From positions 5,144,429 through 5,208,428 of the forward strand of contig JASSKH010000026.1 in NCBI GenBank assembly GCA_031763025.1: a stretch of DNA of 64,000 bases, read 5' to 3'. This stretch comes from Macrocystis pyrifera. Taxonomy: Eukaryota; Sar; Phaeophyceae; Laminariales; Laminariaceae. Shown piece by piece: positions 56,222 through 64,000 of the stretch. How positions within the stretch are numbered: the first letter of the stretch is position 1; each line of letters opens with the position of its first letter. Made by a program: the position numbers and the translations under genes. The notes beneath the pieces are model-generated. The model saw only the letters and a program-made list of their open reading frames with translations, was not told the origin of the DNA and made no database searches.

Positions 56222-56326
56222 TTACGGGGGACCATAGTAAATAGAACCTACCTCGCACACAAAAGCCTGTACATTTACCTATTTTTACTAACAATATTGG
56301 GTCTTATTTACTATGGTCCCCCGTAC
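56222..56326 (+). mobile_element. MITE family A, copy 15
   Basis: TA-flanked on both sides, with ends TTACGGGGGACCATAG and CTATGGTCCCCCGTAC. The only typical copy on the right side of the window, inside an intron of the EF-hand gene. Confidence 0.8.
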
Positions 56327-56471
56327 TAGGTGATTTCAGAGGGCAGGCTTGCTGCAAATACATCGATTTTTTTGTAGGTGTGCTACTGTTGACGGCGGTA
56401 GGAGGTGGTGCAATGTTCCTGCAAACACCGGTCGATGCGGTGCTGCTCGTTTTTTTGTTTTCTTTGCCCAG

Positions 56472-56562
56472 GTACGAAGAACAAACGAACTACTGCCGAG
56501 TTCCAGAAGATGCAGAGGGCAAGCGGACGGCAGATAAAAGAAAATTGACCATGCTCAGAAAG
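56472..56562 (+). CDS. Candidate plus-strand exon of unknown gene
   Basis: A textbook acceptor (T-rich tract, TTTGCCCAG) and donor (AAAG before gtaggtg) bound 91 bases encoding YEEQTNYCRVPEDAEGKR and TADKRKLTMLRK. The exon leaves in phase 0. A phase-0 acceptor at about 58039 (GCGTGCAG) opens a frame to TGA at 58315 (NRQKIIWCGEIMSRKQ, RPPPINLTVRGSQ) that could be its last exon. The exon lies opposite an intron of the minus-strand gene, so either the genes are interleaved or one model is wrong. Confidence 0.3.
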
Positions 56563-57600
56563 GTAGGTGTTGTTGTATGGCTGTGTATATGGTGGTCTCC
56601 TGTAGTTTGGCCGCTACCGTTGCTTGTGTCCCTCCCTCACGACGAAGACCCCCTCTTACTCCCAAACCCTTCACATGCCAGGGGCCTGGCAGACTATATA
56701 CCTCAGCGGAAAAATCTACCTCGGTGTTGTGTAAAACAATAATACTTGTTGTTGTCGGGCGTGTTTTCCATGGTGTGCAACCAAGAGGCGGGTGTAGTGA
56801 GGCGGATTAAAATACACAGGTTGTCAGGTGGATTTCCTGGGGCTGACGGACTTTAGTTCCCGCCCAACACTGCTACGAGTAATAGCTTCGTTCGTGGCGA
56901 CGGAAACAAACGCGCGCCGTGTGCATCGAATTCGGCTATGAGTAGGAGTAGGGTTAGGGTTTTCTTCGGTCTTGGCGAGCTTCCTACACTTTTTTCACGG
57001 CCAAGAAGGGCGGATGGAAGTGCCAACCCGAGCTCAGCTACGCACGAGTACTATACTATGAGCAATGCAGAGTACTGTACGTCGTAGTACACGCAGGTGT
57101 ATGATTGAAGCACACGAGAAGGAGCCCCACGTGCAACACGGCCACAAGCAATGATGCGAGTTTCAAACGCATTGTGCTCCTCGTACCCTTTGTGATGATC
57201 CATGAACTTCTGCGGGCACGTGGGGCCTCTCCCCGTTGCTGAACGCACAGTCGCACCAGCCTCAGGGTGCAACGATAGCAGTCCGTCGAGGCTGGCCTTT
57301 TTCGCTGTTCGAGTATCGTGTCGAAGCGCGGCCGTCGCTTGTTCCGTAGGGCTTGTTGCCTGTCAAGAGATATCGGGGTGTATCACGCAGCCCGATTCGC
57401 CATAGGACACAGTTAGACCGGCTTCGTACGTGTACGTATGATATGCATTTTGGAATGTCACTTCAAACTGTACATGTAGACATAGGCTACAGTAGTACTG
57501 TAGAGCTCTTCTACAAGGTCTACAGCTGTAGTACCTGGTACGTACCAGGTACACACCATTACTGGAGCGCCCTGATTGTAATGGGTAAGAAGGCGCATAC

Positions 57601-57860
57601 CTGCGACAGCGAGTGCTCGGCGTCTTTGGGGGAGCTCTTCTCGAGCTTGTGGTATAGTGACACGGAGGAGGAGGAGGAGGAGGAGGAAGGCTCGACGACT
57701 CGCTCTCCGCAGTCTCGCGATAACCCACGTTCGCTTTCAGCGCGCCGTCGGCAATGACAGGCAGGACCACCGTGACCACGACGACGATGACCATCACCAC
57801 CACCGTGGTGCCCAGCTGCTGCAGCAAGTTGAACCATTTTCCTGCTCCAACTTTCTCGGA
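57601..57860 (-). CDS. Possible upstream exon of the EF-hand gene with a transmembrane helix
   Basis: The frame from 57860 (acceptor CACACAG) to 57601 (donor GTATGC) has WFNLLQQLGTT then a strongly hydrophobic Val-rich stretch ending VVLPVIADG, followed by a polar part and a Pro run encoded by CCT/TCC repeats. It ends in phase 2, which fits exon b at 55478 and would give a 787-residue product without the true start. An alternative frame across the same bases (ending KDAEHSLSQ, phase 0) does not fit exon b. Gene start not found. Confidence 0.35.
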
Positions 57861-58608
57861 CTGTGTGCTGACCGCCACTGCTGCTGCTCGGAGTGGTTGG
57901 CTCTTCTTTCATGCACGGAGCTCACTAGAATGTCTGTGTCTATGGTGTCTTCATTAGACTTTATTGACCGCTTATTTTGGAGTGTGTCCCGTTCGTTGTC
58001 GTCATGTCACAGTTGGAAGCCTGTTTACGCGTGCAGTTGGCTAGCAGGGGAAGCTGCAAAGAGCGACGCGCACACCAAGGGAGCAGAGAGGCAAGTATTC
58101 AATGCCGAGATTTCATGAACCGACAAAAAATAATTTGGTGCGGTGAAATAATGAGTCGAAAGCAAGCTACGAATCGGACGATTGTTGTCGTCAGCCGACC
58201 TCCCCCCATCAATCTAACAGTCAGAGGTTCCCAAACGGTATTGGTGCAAATGGTAAAAACCGTTCGTGCGATTCTTTCGAAGCTCATCTCGTCCGATCGG
58301 GACACTCGCCAATGAGGCAGAGGAGTAGAGCAGGAAAAACTCATGAGGGGGGCATCTGCTGCAGTACCTCTACTGCGGTAGTGCTGTTGTTGTATTAATA
58401 GTTTGTTGATCCTCTGGAAGGCGATGCGAGCTGTTTTCCCGCCAGGCGACGCACCAACACGGGACCCGATGCCACGATTCTATATACGATTTTATAAGAA
58501 ACTAAGAAAGCACGTCAGCTGTGAGTTCAACCGATCGGTAGATCGATCGATACTCAACTTTGCAAGCTGCGTGAACCGCGCGCGTTTTCCATTATTATTA
58601 TTTTTTTA

Positions 58609-58877
58609 ATAAATTTTGAAATACGTCAGCTGTGAGTTCGACTGATTAAATAGTTGATACTCAACTTTGCAAGCTGCGTAATACGCCTCGTCTATATTCC
58701 ATTTTTACCTAATTTTACAATTATTGTGATAAACCGAGCGCGCGTATTCTATATGTGATTCCTTGTCAAAGATATAGGCCAGCGGCTCCCCTGGATGCTG
58801 CCCGGGTCAACAGGACAATTTTAACTAATCATTCTGCGCACTGATACTATATAACCCGAACAAGGGATATTGTTATT
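58609..58877 (-). repeat. Dispersed repeat, inverted partner of 5865-6125
   Basis: Carries AAATACGTCAGCTGTGAGTT, GTGATAAACCGAGCGCGCGT and TCCCCTGGATGCTGCCCGGG in the order opposite to the left copy. A partial third copy overlaps at 58511-58580. Confidence 0.75.
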
Positions 58878-59332
58878 ACAAATTTTGAAATACGTCAGCT
58901 GTGATTTACAGCAGTTGTGCCCGTAGCTCCCAAGGATACACCTCGTACGATAACATGGCGGTTTGCGAGAGATGCGTACGTAGCAAAGCATTCCGTAGCT
59001 GGTAACAAGTAGCCGACCAGCCGACCACCACACCGTTACAGTACCCGTTATTACCCGTTACCTGTTAGCCTACGGTCTACGGTCTACGCATCTACGAATA
59101 GACCAGCATAATTCAATTTTTCGGTTACAAAACACGCGGCGGGATCCGAAACGAAACCTGACAGTGCCGCGACTCTGACGAGGCAGGGTGAGGTGGTCAC
59201 CGTCAGAGAACGCAAAAGCGTCAGACGAGCAAACCAAGCTCACGGCTTAGAGCGTCACATGCCCAAGAGCTCATCCTGCACTGCGGCTGTAGACCTGCTC
59301 CTCTATTAAAGTCTAGAGAACAAGAGAAGACA

Positions 59333-62300
59333 ATGGCAACCACCCACTTGGCCGCGCTATTCGCATTGCTCATGGCGATTGTCTCTGTAGAAGGTGAGAA
59401 CAAGAAAGGATGTCTGTCTGCTGTCGTACATCCTCGGGTGGAGCTCGTACACACAAGAGCAAAATTCAAAGTCGGTACGTACCCGTGTCCCGTGTGTGTT
59501 CTTTCTACCCCGATCGACATCCAGCACTTCCCTGTGCCCGTGCTGATTCTTCAGCCTAGACGAGACAAACAAGCTCTGTGGTCACAAGCTGCAAGATAGA
59601 GATCGTGCATCGTTTTTTTCCGGTCATCACAGACTCGCCTACCGCATCACGTGTATGGTTTGCTGATGGCTGCTTTTGCTGTGCGGAGCTGTCGTCCTGA
59701 GTTGCGTGGCCGCTGGTTCACGGCGCGACCGCAGAACGGAACCAGAGCAGACAACATGCGTACAGCGCACGCCCTCCCCTCCGTCCGGTGGGTCTATGCT
59801 GCGTGTTGATCCGTACTCCTCTGCATGGATACGTGTCTAGTGATCCCCGGATTATCTCGAATTCCAACTCTAACGCCCCCTCCAAGTAGAGGCCTTGTAC
59901 AGCACGTACAACTCGTACATGTGTAACGAGCTTCTACAGGCAGGACGATGAGGTACCTGTACCTGATACTTGGTATATATACGAATACGTCGCTTCTAGC
60001 CGATCTCTGCAGCACAGCAGTCGTACACCAGTCCTAAGCTCTGCGTGCTTGTACTACACGTACCCGTAGGTCTGTAGATTCGAGGAGTGTGTTCTTGTCG
60101 TTCTAAGCAACCACGACTCCCACAGGTTTGGCTGTCGTCATGTTTCCAGGACGTATGATACGAGTGGTTGTTGTTTTATCTGTTTGTCGTGACGTAGGTC
60201 TAAGCTACTTGTTTTTATGACTCTCCCTCAGCCTTCGACTAGAAGGTAAACAGCAGTCAGTACAAGGAGTCTCAGTCACAAGTCTAATCTTACTATTAAT
60301 AATTCTTGGAACACTCCTTATATTTGCCTCCAGAGTGGTACGAGTAGCACTGCTGTTTGTGACTGCTGTTTGTCGTGAAAGTATCACCTACTGAGCTGCA
60401 GATGGCGAAAGATCGATCGATTACCCAGGGTATTCCTTGGAACACTCTTCCCCCTTCTGAACGGCGGGATCTTTGAGGCGTCGGTACCGTGTACGGCCGT
60501 ACGCTGACCTACCCGCTTAGTTCAATACCTGGGGAACCAGGGAGATATGCGTTTAGGGACCGCACGCACAAGCGTTTTCATAAACTACACGTTCGAGAAG
60601 TGAAATTCGACCCAGTGTCCTGCCGACGACGCAAATGTGAAGGTATTCCCTACCGGTACTGAGGTGTACGTGGGGATAAAAAATCGATCGATTGTCCAGC
60701 CTAGAGTAATCCTCATAACACTGTGCTGTGGATGATACCATAAAAGAGTAATTTAGTGCACGTTGCATATATCATGCTGCATCATATTTATAATGAGACG
60801 CGCGCGAGCTTTTTTTCCCTGGTTTTCCAAGGAAGAAAAGGGAGTCGTACGAGAGTAAAGTGCCCTTTTTTTCGTTTCTCGGCAAGTGTGTATGTTTCAA
60901 CATTTTTCGGCCACGTTTGTCCACCGCGCTCAACACGCACTGCGCCAATGCCAGTCCCGGCGGGCTCTGTGCACGCATACACACTCACGAAGCCTTCTCG
61001 CGCTGGTGCGGTTGTACGTCGTTCAGAGTGGGTCGAGCTCGTAGGTGCGGCGATGTGTGTAGGCACATGGCTGGGCCATGGTTATAAAAAAATTAGGACC
61101 GTAAAATATTATAACGGTTTTTGTTTGTGACGTCTACCTACCGTAACGAAACCAAAATCTACGAGTAATTGTAAGCAGAATGTACCTGGTCCACAGCAAC
61201 GTCCGGGCCGTGTCCATAAGGCATGCTGTAGGTGGTATTGTCAGGCCCACTCTCCTACTGATGAGGGGATGGAGAAGCAGTAGAGGCGCTGCTGTAGATG
61301 TCGTACAGCAGTAGTACTGGTGGCACCTGCTGCGAGAAGCTCTCTCTGTTGGACACATGTCAGGTGCAGATTTTTCGTCTTCGAATTGTTTGTGCCGAAT
61401 CTCGAGTTGGGAACCAGAAAACACACAACAAAATCGAGTACGTGCACAAAGGGTTCAAGGGATAGACCGACAAGCCGAGCGTACAGCGACGCTGGTCCTG
61501 GCCTCCTGTGCTCTACTGCTGCTGCTGCTGCTGACGAATCATTTTCTTCTTGAAAGAATGAACCCAAATGTCACGGATACAAACGACCGCGTACGTAAAT
61601 GTTCGTTCCTGTGGTTCAGCACAACAATCCGTATTCGCCCAGCATGATGCATCGCAGATTTGACTACTGCAGGTACTGAGATCGCGCCCCATTACCACCA
61701 GTTACTATCGTCGTACGAGTACCTTACCACTGTTTTGTTTCTACGGACAGCATACCTCGGCCACACAACCCTGCCGTGCTAAACCCACTGTATACTCTCA
61801 GGTTTCGGCTTGAGCGCACCGCGACCGACCGCCCACATCCGGCGGACAATCGCCGAAACATCAGCATCGTCGTGGTCGCCGTCGTCAGGGATTCGACGAC
61901 GAAATTCGGCGACCTCGACCGCGATGTTTTTCGACTTCGGGAAAAAAAAGACGAGCGACGTAAACGCAAGGCCCGTCGCCGGAGGGACTGTGAAGGGAGG
62001 CAAGAAGGTGAGCGTGTAGCTTTTGGACTTGGCTATTTCGTTTTTGACTCTTGTCTTTTTGTTCAAACATTATCACACCTCGAACAGATTATCTACTGAT
62101 CATTCCCACATTCCCACTTGATGATCTAGATGTTTCTGGGCAGATAAATTTCTGATCTATATGTTATGTATGATCTAGCTCACGTTACCGGGTGGGAGCC
62201 AAATAATCTACTTGATCTAGCACATGTTTCGTTGGGTTGAATATGTACGGTACAGATCGTGTAACGCACCTCACAACGGCAGGTTAGTATCTAGATGATC

Positions 62301-63965
62301 TGTGGATGATCTATCTGTAGATGATCTTGTAGATGATCTGTCCAACGTGGGAAACGTTACCGTTGTGTACCCGCCCCGCGTCCCAACCTCAATAATGGAC
62401 CAGCAAACAATGCGTGTCACCTGGTGTTTGTCTGCTCGACGTCACCCCCGCGCGCCCTGCAAACACCTATAACAAGAGCTATCTACGCCTCTCAGCTCTC
62501 TACAGCAGATGAAAACGTCCACCACAGCAAAGAGCAAGTATGTGTATAGATTACGTACACGTTACCTTCCCGTCCTTGGTGTCTTCACCCGCCTGTGCCG
62601 CTCGCTGCACCGCAACTGTACCACGGGATGAAATATAGAGGTTGTACTCTTGCGAGTGTTTCGAAATAATAGTCTACCCTTGGCCCGAAACTACGCAATA
62701 CTACAGTAAACTCGCCACTTGACTATCTGATGAAGAACGATACGATGTGTCCTAGCTAACCGAATCGCTGGTACTTTTCTTTTTTTTCGATATGAGCTCC
62801 GTGCTACGCGCTCCCCGAACAATACCTAAGCTTGTACAATACGTACGCGGGTCACTCCCGTCCCACCAGATGCTGGACTCCGATTGAGTCGTTTTACCCA
62901 ATCCTCTCCCTTTAAAGCGAACTGTTTTTACCCCGACCCCCGGGTTTCCACTTATTTTGTTCGACCTCTGCCTTTTCCATCGGCGTGTTGCCCGGTTTCC
63001 AGACAAAAATAGTTCAGGAGGTTAGCCCCGAGTTGCAGCGCCAGCGAGAAGCCGCACAGAAGAAAGTCGTGGCTCGAAAGGCTACCAAGAAGACTGAGGG
63101 TGTCTTCACGCCGCCGCAGGTTAGTCCGCGGAAAATAACCCCCCCCTTTTTAGCCGAACGGCGGCATCAGGTTGCACGAGCAGTAGAGTAGTAGCAGGAG
63201 TTAGAGTAGTAGAAGCAGTAATAGTAGCAGTGGTAGCAGTACCAGTATAGTAGTCCTAGTATCAGTAGTGGTAACAATAGTAGCACCGGGAATACCGGAC
63301 ACGTGTTCTAAAAACGAGGGCTATGATAAGTCATGACTGACATGCCAATACTGCGAGAAAACCGGAACAAGTAAGGTATGACCCAAGTGCTCTCCCTCTC
63401 ATGTTCAGCAGAAGCTACGAGTACCTCTATTTATGGCGGTGAAGGATGGAAAATCAACCGAAATTCGTTTTTTTTTTCGGTGGTCGTTTTCCTCTTTTCG
63501 CTTTTTGTCCTTCGGTGTTTTCGGTTTTCGTTCTTCGTGCTTCATCATTCACCCTTTTTTGTACGCTACAGTAGTAGTACGCACATCTATACACGTCGCG
63601 TAGGATCTGACCAGTCCCCCTACCCCTCGCCCGCCCAACCCTCTCCTCCTCTCCTTAACGACGATGGTGGACGGGCATACAACCAAGAACAGTTCGAAGC
63701 CTTCAAGAAAGCGCGAAAAGAGGTTCCCTCAGGCAGCGGCGACGCGTACTGGCAGAAGATAGCCGCCAAGGTGCCGGGACAGAACGCGGCGGCCTGCAAG
63801 CGAGTGGCGGAGTCGATGCTGTTCGAGGCCGCGGTGGGCTCGAAGAGCAACTACTTCGGCGGTTACATCGAGGTCAAAGAGACCCCGGACTACGTCGACC
63901 CGGAGGCGGACATCATGTTCAAGATCAACAAATTGTTTGGCCGGACAAAGAAGAGCGCGGAATAG
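59333..63965 (+). CDS. Predicted plastid-targeted SANT/Myb-like protein, four exons, complete
   Basis: Exons: 59333-59393, 61802-62007, 63003-63119, 63615-63965 (TAG). They total 735 bases, 244 residues. Donors are GTGAGA, GTGAGC and GTTAGT; acceptors are CTCTCAG, TTTCCAG and TGACCAG; all phases agree. Residues 1-21 (MATTHLAALFALLMAIVSVE then Gly) are a signal peptide. Residue 22 is Phe, followed by GLSAPRP and a Ser/Thr/Arg-rich, acid-poor stretch to about residue 60. This is the two-part leader that heterokonts use to cross the four plastid membranes. Residues 60-128 are Lys-rich with a charged helix (ELQRQREAAQKKVVARK). Residues 150-196 match a SANT/Myb-like module (YNQEQFEAFKKA, YWQKIAAKVPG, CKR) close to the DnaJC2-type SANT. 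The C-terminus is mixed and basic at the end (FGRTKKSAE). Likely role: nucleic-acid or protein binding in the plastid; the exact function is unknown. The ATG is the first in frame and is preceded by an A/G-rich leader. Confidence 0.82.
59394..61801 (+). other. Intron 1 of the plastid protein gene (2408 bp)
   Basis: No convincing exon inside. Frames at 61320-61647 are open but contain a Leu run from CTG repeats and no usable splice pair in phase. The intron separates the signal-peptide exon from the transit-peptide exon. Confidence 0.7.
62085..62352 (+). repeat. Dispersed repeat family J, copy 3 (in intron 2 of the plastid protein gene)
   Basis: TTGATGATCTAGATGTTTC, TAGCTCACGTTACCGGGTGG and the GATGATCTGTGGATGATCTA tandem end correspond to copies 1 and 2. 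Confidence 0.65.
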
Positions 63966-64000
63966 TGGAATATATATATATATTTTTTTTTTTTTTCCTT

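Noticed and set aside
58099-58344. Minus-strand channel-like hydrophobic exon
   Set aside because: The plus strand across the same bases is equally open and better composed; no minus-strand splice pair fits.
1-64000. Integrated phaeovirus or other viral genome
   Set aside because: No capsid, polymerase, integrase or other viral hallmark frame was recognised anywhere in the window.

Overview
The window looks like nuclear DNA of a photosynthetic stramenopile, most likely a brown alga or a close relative. Three things point there. The genes are short exons with GT-AG introns. A gene at the right end (59333-63965) encodes a bipartite plastid leader of the heterokont type, a signal peptide followed by Phe and a Ser/Arg/Ala-rich transit region. 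A fossil LINE-like reverse-transcriptase tail at 47.9-48.5 kb resembles tails I associate with brown algal genomes. No prokaryotic operons, rRNA genes, bona fide tRNA genes or CRISPR arrays were seen. The species cannot be fixed from sequence alone.

Genes are sparse and lie mainly at the two ends. Left end: a minus-strand multi-exon gene of unknown function (about 3682 to 1177) is divergent from a plus-strand gene whose first exon (4223-4348) begins Met-Gly-Asn-Cys. I propose that this exon joins a DUSP-domain exon at 29691 across an intron of about 25.3 kb. Right end: a minus-strand gene with paired EF-hands (exons from 55478 down to 49571, perhaps with a membrane exon at 57601-57860), then a complete four-exon plus-strand gene for a predicted plastid-targeted SANT/Myb-like protein of 244 residues. 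Splice phases agree at every junction of these two right-end models.

The middle (about 4.4-49 kb) is mostly repeats. There are 15 copies of a roughly 105-bp TA-flanked MITE (family A) and about nine copies of a second MITE (family B), one carrying a family A insertion. There are also long fold-back elements (family D), a tRNA-derived SINE with an A-tail (family E), two short families that end in poly-C (F and G), families I, J and K, fold-backs filled with CGGGT-like pentamers, a tandem satellite of about 176 bp, several minisatellites, a large inverted repeat around an LTR-like block, and many poly-C/poly-G runs of up to about 50 bases.

No complete transposase or reverse transcriptase is present, so the MITEs and SINEs must have been mobilised from elsewhere. 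All exon models come from open frames, splice signals and phase agreement read by eye. No alignment, transcript or database check was possible.
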